A DNA stretch of 11,894 bases from Euryarchaeota archaeon UBA88 (GTDB taxonomy: Archaea; Thermoplasmatota; Poseidoniia; Poseidoniales; Poseidoniaceae). The notes beneath the pieces were generated by a model that did no database searches, was not told the origin of the DNA, and saw nothing but the letters and a program-made list of their open reading frames with translations. Made by a program: the position numbers and the translations under genes. The stretch covers positions 1-11,894 of the forward strand of contig DAME01000032.1 in the NCBI GenBank assembly GCA_002499545.1. Direction: 5' to 3'. This document shows, one piece after another, positions 5,048 to 11,894 of the stretch. Each line of letters starts with the position of its first letter. Positions within the stretch are counted from its first letter, which is position 1.

Positions 5048-7723
5048 ATGACGTACAAAGGTGACATCGGTGTTGTAAGCGGCCGCTATCATTCCTTGGA
5101 CACTGACGGACAAGGTTCGTCACCCCGAACCGTCTTGGAAGTCTTCGGACGGAGCAAGACCGGTGAGTCGGTGTGCTTGTTGATTTCAGGTTTGAAACCG
5201 ACCTTTGAAATTTCACCGATGTCGGTCTGGAACGGAACGGATGTCAGTCCAGAAGTTCAGCAAAAAATCAGGGATGTCGAACATCTCAACGGTATTGTCT
5301 CTGTCACCGGACCGACCATGAAACTCACCGATTTAGGTCAGCGACCCGTGTGGCGCGTCACCGCTCAGCAGCCCTATTTGGTTCCGAATTTACGCAAGTC
5401 ACTTTCCAAATCGTCGTGGCAAATTTACTCGGGTGACATCCCTTTCCTAAACCGTCTTTTTCTCGATAACGGGTTTGGCATGCATCTCTCGGTGAACGGG
5501 ACCGTGGTAGACCGACGAGAACAACCCGATGACGACTATGAACGTACTCGTGCTGTCAAAAAAGCAGGTGGTGCAGGACGTTACAGCGTTGACATCACGG
5601 TTGCCTGCGATGTTGGTGACCTGTCTGAATGTGAACCGTTCCCCGTGCCGTTTCGAATCTTTTCGTTCGATTTGGAAACCAGCATTGAGCACGAAACCGT
5701 GTTGTGTGCCGCTGCGTGCGTCGAACATCTGGGTACTGGTGTGCGTGAAGAATTTTCATTCAGAGGTGAAGAGGCATCGATTCTTGAAAATCTCACTCTG
5801 GTCGTTCGCAGCACCGACCCAGACATCATCACCGGATACAACATCGACAACTTCGACCTTCCACGGCTCAATGATCGAATGCAGGTTCTTGCTCGGTCCA
5901 AAGATTGGCGTAAGCGGGCCCAATTATTTGGATGGGGTCGAGTCGAGCAGTGTGAAGCAGAAGCCAAACGAACCCGTTCGGGTTTATTCCCTCGCCGACA
6001 ATCCACCCGTGCTTGGACTCTTGCAGGCCGAAGTGTAATGGATGCTTGGTGGCAAGCGCGTATGGCGCTTCGCCCACAGCGGGAAACGCTCTCTTTCGTG
6101 AGCAATCTCCTGTTCCCAGAGGATTCTGAAAAGCACAAAATGGACGTTGACGCTTCGAAAATGGATGAAGAATGGGCGAACCGACCCGACGAAGTACTCG
6201 AATACTGTATTCGCGATGCAGCCTTACCGCTCGACATACTGGGCGCACTGCAAGTCGTTCGTCGAAAGGAAGCAGTTGCGGCGGTTGCGAAAGTGACCTT
6301 TGATACAGCAGCCAACGGCAGCACCAGCCAATTGATTGATTCACTGGTGATTCGGCTAGCTGATGCAGAAAATATCGCGGTTCCATTGACCGGTTCTGCC
6401 GAAGCAAAAGAAGGCCAGATCACGGGCGGCTATGTCCACGAAGTCGATGCAGGGCTACATCCATGGATTGCAGTACTTGATTTCAAGAGCATGTATCCTT
6501 CAATTATGATTGGTCATAACATCTGTTACACCACTCGCATCGACCCCGCTCAACCCGATCAACCAATCGAGGGGCAAGAAGTGCACGTAGCCCCAACCGG
6601 TGCTCGTTTCCGTCATCAGTCGGTGCGGAAGGGGATGGTGCCACGCTTACTGGAACAACTCATGCATCAGCGCGACGTTCACAAATCTGCTTTGAAGCAG
6701 GCGAAGGCTGACGGCGACCCGGTCGTCGAATCATTCCACGATGCAATGCAGTATGCGGTAAAAATTCTCATGAATTCGTTCTATGGAGTGTTTGCAAGTG
6801 GGTTTTATCGTTTCACGCATCGAGACCTCGGCTCCTCCATTACCGCATGGGCTCGTCACAATATCAAGGCCATCATTTCACAACTTGAGGATGAAGGGCA
6901 CGGTGTGGTGTATTCTGATACGGATTCAATCTTCGTACGTTCACCCGTCGATAGCGATGCGCCTTCTTCGATACGAGAAGATGAATACCAAGCCAGACTG
7001 GACGGCGACAAAGCAGCCCTTCAGAAGTATGAACGATGGAAGCAAGCCAAACAATCAATGATTGATTTCGGTCTTGAAATAGCGGAACGATACAGCCGTG
7101 ATTCAGCGGTTCTGGAATTCGAAAAAGGCCTTTCAGTGTTTTTCAGTCACGGTGCCAAAAAGCGGTATGTCGGGCAAGTGGTATGGCCCTCTGAAGAGAT
7201 GCTCATTCGCGGGTATGAGACACAGCGAACCGATTCGTTCAGTTACCTCACCACTACCATGAAGAAAATGTTCACTCACGCACTTTCAGATGAGGGTGAC
7301 GAACTTGTCAAGTATGCCCTTGAACGCGTGAAGGCACTTCGAGAAGGGCGCGTCGATGCCAGTGAACTGATTTTAGCAAAATCCTGCAAAGGTCGAATGA
7401 AGAACGGCAAAGTTGACTTCACCAAAGACTATGCAAATCCGGACAGTATGGCACAAGTACGGGTTGCAAAAGCACGAATTGAACTTGGTCTTGGCTTCAC
7501 GTCAGGAATGAAGGTTTCTTACATCGTGACTGACGCAACGCAGCGTCCTATGCGAGTCCAACCATGGTTGGAAATGGAAGAGAATGGGGGTATTCTCCAG
7601 TACGACGGTCAGTTCTACGCAGAGCGGCTGGCAGCAGCTCTTGGTCGAATCACTGAAGCGTTTGGATGGACAGCGAAGGAATTGGTATCTGGGAACAAAC
7701 AAACCTCTCTGTTTTCATTCTAA
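5048..7723 (+). CDS. polB: Family B DNA polymerase with 3'-5' exonuclease
   Basis: This 891-aa replicative or repair polymerase is complete and all catalytic motifs are intact. Exonuclease: Exo I Asp208/Glu210 (SFDLET), Exo II Asp270 (GYNIDNFDLP), Exo III Tyr386-x3-Asp390 (YCIRD). Polymerase: motif A Asp478 (DFKSMYPSI), motif B Lys572-x3-Asn576 with Tyr579 (KILMNSFYG), motif C Asp624/Asp626 (YSDTDS), plus the KKRYVG thumb motif. The C-terminus KQTSLFSF is a PIP box for PCNA (Gln885, Leu888, Phe891), lacking the usual second final aromatic. ATG 5048 is preferred: it has a GGGGTGG site and begins just before the conserved N-terminal strand (DIGVVSGRYHS). ATG 4943 would add 35 residues of no recognisable similarity. 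Euryarchaea usually also have PolD, so the exact role (leading strand, lagging strand or repair) is not decided here. No intein is present at motifs A, B or C. Confidence 0.96.
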   Translation: MTYKGDIGVVSGRYHSLDTDGQGSSPRTVLEVFGRSKTGESVCLLISGLKPTFEISPMSVWNGTDVSPEVQQKIRDVEHLNGIVSVTGPTMKLTDLGQRPVWRVTAQQPYLVPNLRKSLSKSSWQIYSGDIPFLNRLFLDNGFGMHLSVNGTVVDRREQPDDDYERTRAVKKAGGAGRYSVDITVACDVGDLSECEPFPVPFRIFSFDLETSIEHETVLCAAACVEHLGTGVREEFSFRGEEASILENLTLVVRSTDPDIITGYNIDNFDLPRLNDRMQVLARSKDWRKRAQLFGWGRVEQCEAEAKRTRSGLFPRRQSTRAWTLAGRSVMDAWWQARMALRPQRETLSFVSNLLFPEDSEKHKMDVDASKMDEEWANRPDEVLEYCIRDAALPLDILGALQVVRRKEAVAAVAKVTFDTAANGSTSQLIDSLVIRLADAENIAVPLTGSAEAKEGQITGGYVHEVDAGLHPWIAVLDFKSMYPSIMIGHNICYTTRIDPAQPDQPIEGQEVHVAPTGARFRHQSVRKGMVPRLLEQLMHQRDVHKSALKQAKADGDPVVESFHDAMQYAVKILMNSFYGVFASGFYRFTHRDLGSSITAWARHNIKAIISQLEDEGHGVVYSDTDSIFVRSPVDSDAPSSIREDEYQARLDGDKAALQKYERWKQAKQSMIDFGLEIAERYSRDSAVLEFEKGLSVFFSHGAKKRYVGQVVWPSEEMLIRGYETQRTDSFSYLTTTMKKMFTHALSDEGDELVKYALERVKALREGRVDASELILAKSCKGRMKNGKVDFTKDYANPDSMAQVRVAKARIELGLGFTSGMKVSYIVTDATQRPMRVQPWLEMEENGGILQYDGQFYAERLAAALGRITEAFGWTAKELVSGNKQTSLFSF

Positions 7724-7775
7724 GATGACACCTCCTGTAGAAGGGCTTTTGACGAAGGCCCCCCACATCGGGTTC

Positions 7776-8969
7776 ATGAAGTCGGTGTCGATACCCATGC
7801 TTCTTGCGAGTTTGATGGTGGTTTCCAGCCTTGCTGGATGTGTTTTTGACGAAACAACCAGTGGTTCAAGTGGTGAAGTATTGGCCGTGTACTCTTTTTC
7901 TCCAAGTTCAAACATACGAACTGGTGATACAATTGTCTTCGATGCTTCCAGTTCCACTCCTCAAAACAGCCTCACTTATCGGTGGGACTTCGATGAAGAC
8001 GGTTCGATTGACGAGACCGGTCGTTCGGTCGAGTGGAGTTTTGATACTGCAGGAACCAAGATGGTCGAACTCACGGTATCTGATGGAACCCGCACCTCAT
8101 CGCAGACCAAGGAGGTCGTCATTGTCGAAGCGACGGCTCAACCACCACAAGCCGATATCACTCAGTATGCCGACGATGAGAAATGCGATGGTGAAGACCT
8201 CGATGAAAGCACGCACATCGTGGTTTGGATCTGTGAAATGGACAAATCAATGACCGACCGCGACATTTCAGCCACAACCACCGTTTCGCTTGATGCATCG
8301 TCTTCCGATGCAGGTGATTCATCGCAATACATTTCCGAATGGAATTGGGACTTGGACAAAATCACAGATAACGATAACGACGGTGATTCCGAGAACGATG
8401 CCGACCTCTCCGGTGAAACAATTGATTGGACCAATGTTGCACCTGGTGAATATGAACTCCATTTGACTGTCATCAACAGCGCCGGTATGGTTGATACAGA
8501 TTCAATCAAAGTGTACGTGAATTATGCAGGTAAGTGGTCTGACTTTGAACTGGGTGGAAACACGTCGGGTACGCCACAAACACTTGATTTTGACTTCACT
8601 GTTGTCTACGATAAAGACCAAGGAAACACGGTTCGTAAAGTGGTTGGAGAACTCACCTATCCGCAGCAAGACGGAGACTGTACCACTGCTTTCCCCGGAG
8701 CCACCAACTGTCGAGCAAAACTCGACATCTATGCATTCAATGAGGATGACGAAGAAGCGAGCAATACGTCTTCTGTTGGTTTGGACCAGCGTTCGGACGG
8801 TGACTGTGACGAAGATGAAAACGACTGCGTCCACTTGACATTGAGTTCCTACATGTTCACCGACACCGAATCAACCTACGGTGATGGTGACTGGATCCTT
8901 CAGGTTCGTAACGAAAAAATCAATGACTTAGAGGTTGAATCCTTCGTCATTAAACTTGAATACCGTTGA
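7776..8969 (+). CDS. PKD-domain surface lipoprotein
   Basis: This 397-aa exported protein begins with a lipoprotein signal: MKSV, a hydrophobic stretch, then the lipobox LAGC with Cys22 as the predicted lipid-modified residue. Two PKD-like Ig-fold domains follow. The first (~residues 33-115) has SPSSNIRTGDTIVFDASSS and the hallmark WDFDEDGSID. The second (~155-245) has VSLDASSSDAGDSSQ, WNWDLD and an Asp/Asn-rich loop resembling a calcium-binding turn. The remaining ~150 residues form a beta-rich domain ending in GDGDWILQVRNEKINDLEVE, which recalls the end of a proprotein-convertase P domain; that match is tentative. The protein is highly acidic. Inference: cell-surface binding or structural role. 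ATG 7776 is chosen because it starts the signal peptide; ATG 7725, 1 bp after the polymerase stop, would put 17 extra residues before it. No clear promoter is visible, so read-through from polB is possible. Confidence 0.85.
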   Translation: MKSVSIPMLLASLMVVSSLAGCVFDETTSGSSGEVLAVYSFSPSSNIRTGDTIVFDASSSTPQNSLTYRWDFDEDGSIDETGRSVEWSFDTAGTKMVELTVSDGTRTSSQTKEVVIVEATAQPPQADITQYADDEKCDGEDLDESTHIVVWICEMDKSMTDRDISATTTVSLDASSSDAGDSSQYISEWNWDLDKITDNDNDGDSENDADLSGETIDWTNVAPGEYELHLTVINSAGMVDTDSIKVYVNYAGKWSDFELGGNTSGTPQTLDFDFTVVYDKDQGNTVRKVVGELTYPQQDGDCTTAFPGATNCRAKLDIYAFNEDDEEASNTSSVGLDQRSDGDCDEDENDCVHLTLSSYMFTDTESTYGDGDWILQVRNEKINDLEVESFVIKLEYR

Positions 8970-8985
8970 ATGCGAGAAAGCATTC
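8968..8985 (+). terminator. Hairpin on the lipoprotein stop codon
   Basis: GAATGC (8968-8973) pairs perfectly with GCATTC (8980-8985) around a 6-base loop (GAGAAA). It overlaps the TGA at 8967-8969 and ends 6 bp before the GAGG ribosome-binding site of pyruvate kinase. It could be a terminator, an mRNA stabiliser or an element limiting read-through into pyk. Short, and no T-run follows. Confidence 0.35.
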
Positions 8986-9002
8986 CTAACAGAGGACTTT
9001 AG

Positions 9003-10454
9003 ATGCGCCGAACACGAATTGTAGCGACCATTGGGCCAGCAAGCGACGATGAGGAAACGCTGTATTCTCTACTTCAAGCGGGTGTGAACGTTTGCAGGTT
9101 GAATTACTCACACGGTGCGCCAGAGGACAAAACCCCGCTCTATGAACGCATTCGGTCAATGGAATCTCGCATCGGTCGCCCGACATGTATCCTAGCAGAC
9201 TTGCCCGGACCAAAACTGAGGCTTGGCAGGTTTGACGGTATCGTCGTCTTGGAACGAAATTCGACCCTGAAACTTCATTGCGGCGTCGACAGCATGGACT
9301 CGGTTAACGCAGGAAACCTTCCTGTTGAATACGCCGGACTTTCGGCTGAACTCAATGCGGGCGATCCGGTTTTGGTCGCTGACGGTCTTGTTCGATTGAA
9401 GGTGCTCGCTGCTCCAGGAAAGCCAGGAGGAATCGTCGAATGTTTGGTCGAAGACGGCGGTGTGGTCAGTCAACGTAAAGGCATCAATGTCCCAGGAACA
9501 ATGGTTGACTTGCCTGCAATTGGACCAAACGACAAAGCCGCTCTTGCCCATGCACTCAAAGCTGGTGCTGATTACATCGCGGTCAGTTATGTTCGTACGG
9601 CGTTGGATTTGAAACCCGCCAAAGATGCCATACGTGCCGCAGGTCAACACGTCCCAATCATTGCCAAAATTGAACATCCTGTGGCTTTGGAACACCTTGA
9701 GGACATTCTCGATTCCGCAGATGCAGTCATGGTTGCGAGGGGTGATTTAGGTGTTGAAATTCCGCTCGAGGATGTACCGTCGGCCCAGCAACGCATCATC
9801 GATGGTGCTTTGGCTCGAGGCATGATTGTCATCGTTGCCACCCAGATGCTTGAATCAATGACGACTCAACCACGTCCTACCCGTGCCGAAGTCAGCGACG
9901 TATCTGGTGCCATTCGCCACGGTGCTACGGGCGTAATGCTTTCAGGAGAAACTGCATCGGGCCAGTTCCCTTTGGAAGCGGTCCAAACCATGGCGAAAAT
10001 CGCAGTGGCAAGCGAGAAGAGCCTTTCATCCTCCGAATTGCGTCCGAGCATTCTTGCCCGCTTTTTGGTGACTCGCTCGGTAGCGCATGCAGGTGTCGAA
10101 CTTGCGAAAATTTCCAAAGCCAAACGGATCATCGTTGCTACAAAACACGGTAATGCAGCTCGGTTGGTTGCGGGCTTTTTCCCTGGAATCCCAGTTACGG
10201 CTGTCAGTAACCGAACACGAGCGATACGCCGAATCCAGCTGGTTCCTGGCGTTGAGGCGTTGAAGGTAAAGGAATTAGAACGGGGTTCGCAGACCATGCA
10301 AGCCTCAATTCACCGGTTGGTCGAAGACGGGACGCTTGAACTCGGTGACCGTGTTGTTGCAATCTCTGGAAGCCCTCAAGCTATCGCCGGTGCAACAAGT
10401 ACGGTCCGACTTTACAAAATCGCAGAGGACGGCTCGATTCACGGCGCAGAGTGA
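9003..10454 (+). CDS. pyk: Pyruvate kinase, predicted K+-independent
   Basis: This 483-aa enzyme converts phosphoenolpyruvate and ADP to pyruvate and ATP, the last glycolytic step. Visible landmarks: start strand RRTRIVATIGPAS, RLNYSHG (Arg32, Asn34, Ser36), ADLPGPKLRLG (Asp66), a B-domain lid (~75-170), the catalytic Lys222 and metal Glu224 in IIAKIE, Asp248 in MVARGDLGVE, Thr280 in ATQMLESM, PTRAEVSDV, LSGETASG, and a C-terminal domain ending in ISGSPQAIAGATSTVRLYKI. Length is normal and no domain is missing. Odd: where potassium-dependent enzymes read DTKGPEIRT, this one reads DLPGPKLRL; the Lys in place of Glu is the signature of potassium-independent pyruvate kinases. GAGG lies 7 nt before the ATG. 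It follows the lipoprotein gene by 33 bp, so co-transcription is possible despite unrelated functions. Confidence 0.96.
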   Translation: MRRTRIVATIGPASDDEETLYSLLQAGVNVCRLNYSHGAPEDKTPLYERIRSMESRIGRPTCILADLPGPKLRLGRFDGIVVLERNSTLKLHCGVDSMDSVNAGNLPVEYAGLSAELNAGDPVLVADGLVRLKVLAAPGKPGGIVECLVEDGGVVSQRKGINVPGTMVDLPAIGPNDKAALAHALKAGADYIAVSYVRTALDLKPAKDAIRAAGQHVPIIAKIEHPVALEHLEDILDSADAVMVARGDLGVEIPLEDVPSAQQRIIDGALARGMIVIVATQMLESMTTQPRPTRAEVSDVSGAIRHGATGVMLSGETASGQFPLEAVQTMAKIAVASEKSLSSSELRPSILARFLVTRSVAHAGVELAKISKAKRIIVATKHGNAARLVAGFFPGIPVTAVSNRTRAIRRIQLVPGVEALKVKELERGSQTMQASIHRLVEDGTLELGDRVVAISGSPQAIAGATSTVRLYKIAEDGSIHGAE

Positions 10455-10532
10455 GAGATGGCCCCAAAAGCGTTCTAAATCGCTCGATGCTGTTCAAAAT
10501 GGCATGACGCAACCTCTTTTCCGCTGAATCAT

Positions 10533-10568
10533 ACCCCTAGTGCCGCGTCGCGCTTTTCAAATAGGGGT
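10533..10568. repeat. Inverted repeat flanking the EF-1alpha promoter
   Basis: ACCCCTA (10533-10539) is perfectly complementary to TAGGGGT (10562-10568), 22 bp apart. The space between holds a GC-rich CCGCGTCGCGC stretch and the TATA-like element. It could be an operator bound by a dimeric regulator, or a stem ending pyk transcripts. Confidence 0.45.
10554..10563 (+). promoter_or_regulatory. TATA-like element for EF-1alpha
   Basis: TTTTCAAATA is centred about 44 bp before the ATG. A start site about 25 bp downstream would give a leader of ~20 nt that includes the AAGGAG at 10589-10594. It is the best AT-rich candidate in the 148-bp gap between pyk and this gene. Confidence 0.45.
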
Positions 10569-10588
10569 GGTTGTTCGGAGGGTTCGCT

Positions 10589-10594
10589 AAGGAG
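10589..10594 (+). promoter_or_regulatory. Strong ribosome-binding site of EF-1alpha
   Basis: AAGGAG lies 8 nt before ATG 10603, the strongest Shine-Dalgarno match among the plus-strand genes, as expected for a highly expressed gene. Confidence 0.7.
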
Positions 10595-10602
10595 TAATTA
10601 CC

Positions 10603-11892
10603 ATGGGAAGTCAATGGGAAGATAAGAGCAAGCCTCACCTAAACATCGTGTTCATCGGTCACGTCGATCACGGAAAGTCAACAACTGTCGGTCGTCTGTT
10701 ACTGGATTCCGGTCACATCGAAGGACACGTTATTGAAAAGAACGAAAAACTCGCAGCTGAGTCTGGTAAAGCTGGATTCGGTCTTGCTTACGTCATGGAC
10801 GGACTCAAGGAAGAGCGCGAACGTGGTATCACCATCGACGTTGCTCACAAGGAATTCTTCACCCCGAACTACTACTGGACCGTCATCGACGCTCCAGGTC
10901 ACCGGGATTTCGTCAAGAACATGATTACCGGTGCTTCACAAGCTGACGCTGCGGTTCTCCTCTGTGCTGCAAACGACGGTGTCAACGCCCAAACCAAGGA
11001 ACACGCGTTCCTTGCTAAGGTACTTGGTGTCAAGCAACTCATCGTTCACGTCAACAAGATGGACATTTCCGGTGTCGATTGGTCTGAGGACAAGTACAAG
11101 GCTGCATGCACTGAAGTCGGTAACCTCCTCAAGATGGCTGGATTCAAGCCTGATGATGTACCAATGATCCCTGCTTCCTCCTTGAACGGCGACAACGTGT
11201 TCAACAAGTCCGACAAGTGCCCATGGTACAACGGACCAACACTGTTCGAAGCAATCGACAAGATTACCATGCCAGACAAGCCAATCAACAAGCCTCTCCG
11301 CTTGCCGATTCAAGACGTCTACAAAATCTCCGGTATCGGTACAGTTCCAGTCGGAAAAATCGAAACTGGAACTTTGAACGTTGGAAAGACTGTTGTCTTC
11401 AACCCTTCACAAAAGTCCGCTGAAGTCAAGTCGATTGAAATGCACCACACCATGGTTCCAAAGGCAGAACCTGGAGACAACGTTGGATTCAACGTTCGTG
11501 GACTAGCATCGACCGACATCCGCCGTGGTGACGTTGCTGGATACTCAGACAGCGAACCTATGTTCGTTCGACACGACGAAACCTTCGTCGGTCAAATTCA
11601 GTTGATGGACATTCCAAAGGCTGTCTCAGTCGGATACACACCTGTTTTCCACGCACACACCGCTCAAGTCGCTGTTCGATTCCTCGACCTGCTTGAGAAG
11701 ACCAACAAAAATGGAAAGGAAGCTAACCCATCGTTCCTCAAGACCGGTGACGCTTGCCTGATCCGCTTCCAACCAAACAAGCCAATGGCAATTGAGCAAA
11801 TGGATACGTTCCCTGAACTCTCTCGCTTCGCTATCCGTGACATGGGTAAGACCGTCGCAGCTGGTGTTTGTTTGAAGATTGACAAGAAGTGA
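10603..11892 (+). CDS. tef1a: Translation elongation factor EF-1alpha
   Basis: This 429-aa GTPase delivers aminoacyl-tRNA to the ribosomal A site. The G motifs are all intact: G1 GHVDHGKST (19-27), G2 ERERGITID (71-79, Thr77), G3 DAPGH (96-100), G4 NKMD (151-154) and G5 ASSL (191-194). Beta-barrel domain 2 begins near RLPIQDVYKISGIGTVPVG (~235) and domain 3 (~325-429) ends in AAGVCLKIDKK. The length is typical for archaea and the gene is complete, ending 2 bp before the window edge. Codon use is visibly more biased than in the neighbours, with lysine mostly AAG and asparagine mostly AAC, as expected for high expression. In many archaea this gene is followed by rps10; that lies outside the window. 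EF-2, S7 and S12 are not just upstream, so here it is separate from the rest of a str-type cluster. Confidence 0.98.
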   Translation: MGSQWEDKSKPHLNIVFIGHVDHGKSTTVGRLLLDSGHIEGHVIEKNEKLAAESGKAGFGLAYVMDGLKEERERGITIDVAHKEFFTPNYYWTVIDAPGHRDFVKNMITGASQADAAVLLCAANDGVNAQTKEHAFLAKVLGVKQLIVHVNKMDISGVDWSEDKYKAACTEVGNLLKMAGFKPDDVPMIPASSLNGDNVFNKSDKCPWYNGPTLFEAIDKITMPDKPINKPLRLPIQDVYKISGIGTVPVGKIETGTLNVGKTVVFNPSQKSAEVKSIEMHHTMVPKAEPGDNVGFNVRGLASTDIRRGDVAGYSDSEPMFVRHDETFVGQIQLMDIPKAVSVGYTPVFHAHTAQVAVRFLDLLEKTNKNGKEANPSFLKTGDACLIRFQPNKPMAIEQMDTFPELSRFAIRDMGKTVAAGVCLKIDKK

Positions 11893-11894
11893 TT

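Noticed and set aside
5581..6423. A 280-codon open frame on the minus strand inside polB
   Set aside because: It is antisense to the exonuclease and palm coding region, whose motifs are all intact on the plus strand. Its sequence is Ser/Arg-rich and resembles no family, typical of a shadow frame.
6480..6950. A possible intein in DNA polymerase B, common in archaeal enzymes
   Set aside because: Motifs A, B and C are continuous and normally spaced, with no inserted splicing domain.
8340..8400. Asp/Asn-rich stretch in the lipoprotein as a possible nucleotide repeat array
   Set aside because: The codons for Asn-Asp-Asn-Asp-Gly-Asp are varied and there is no regular unit; it is better read as a calcium-binding-type loop in a PKD-like domain.
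1..11894. A defence system, mobile element or new multi-gene cassette
   Set aside because: No transposase, integrase, nuclease-helicase pair, toxin-antitoxin pair, CRISPR repeat or attachment site was seen. The genes are mainly housekeeping or surface proteins with separate functions.

Overview
The window looks like a chromosomal segment of a mesophilic marine euryarchaeon, most likely Marine Group II (Ca. Poseidoniia) or a close relative. That assignment is an inference from gene content; no rRNA gene is present. Archaeal origin is clear: an archaeal-type EF-1alpha, ribosomal protein S8e, SRP19, an MCT-1/Tma20-like PUA protein, a euryarchaeal family B DNA polymerase with a C-terminal PCNA-binding motif, PGF-CTERM surface anchors and TATA-like promoters, some fitting leaderless transcription. 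Coding density is high and every intergenic gap is below 200 bp. I see no rRNA, tRNA, CRISPR array, IS element or integrase.

Layout. 1-543: 3' end of a surface protein joining a fasciclin (FAS1) tail to a type I copper domain and a PGF-CTERM anchor. 688-1101: unrecognised 137-aa protein, overlapping tail-to-tail by 17 bp with a minus-strand secreted PGF-CTERM protein (1085-1657). 1709-2218 (-): PUA-domain translation protein, divergent over a very short gap from a fumarylacetoacetate-hydrolase family enzyme (2233-2904, +). 2960-3857: S8e and SRP19, probably co-transcribed. 3859-4878 (-): branched-chain aminotransferase, convergent with SRP19 with one base between the stops. 5048-7723: DNA polymerase B. 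7776-8969: PKD-domain lipoprotein. 9003-10454: pyruvate kinase. 10603-11892: EF-1alpha, complete, ending two bases before the window does.

This is a mosaic of housekeeping genes (translation, protein targeting, replication, glycolysis, branched-chain amino acid metabolism) mixed with cell-surface proteins. The genes do not form one obvious pathway. S8e/SRP19, the PUA protein and EF-1alpha share the theme of protein synthesis and targeting. The three exported proteins use two anchoring routes: archaeosortase-type PGF-CTERM (two proteins) and a lipobox (one).

I did not find a convincing new multi-gene system. The more interesting points are a pyruvate kinase whose cation-site residues predict potassium independence, the FAS1-cupredoxin fusion, a long basic repeat tail on SRP19, an inverted repeat around the EF-1alpha promoter, hairpins sitting on stop codons, and two exported or small proteins of unknown function.
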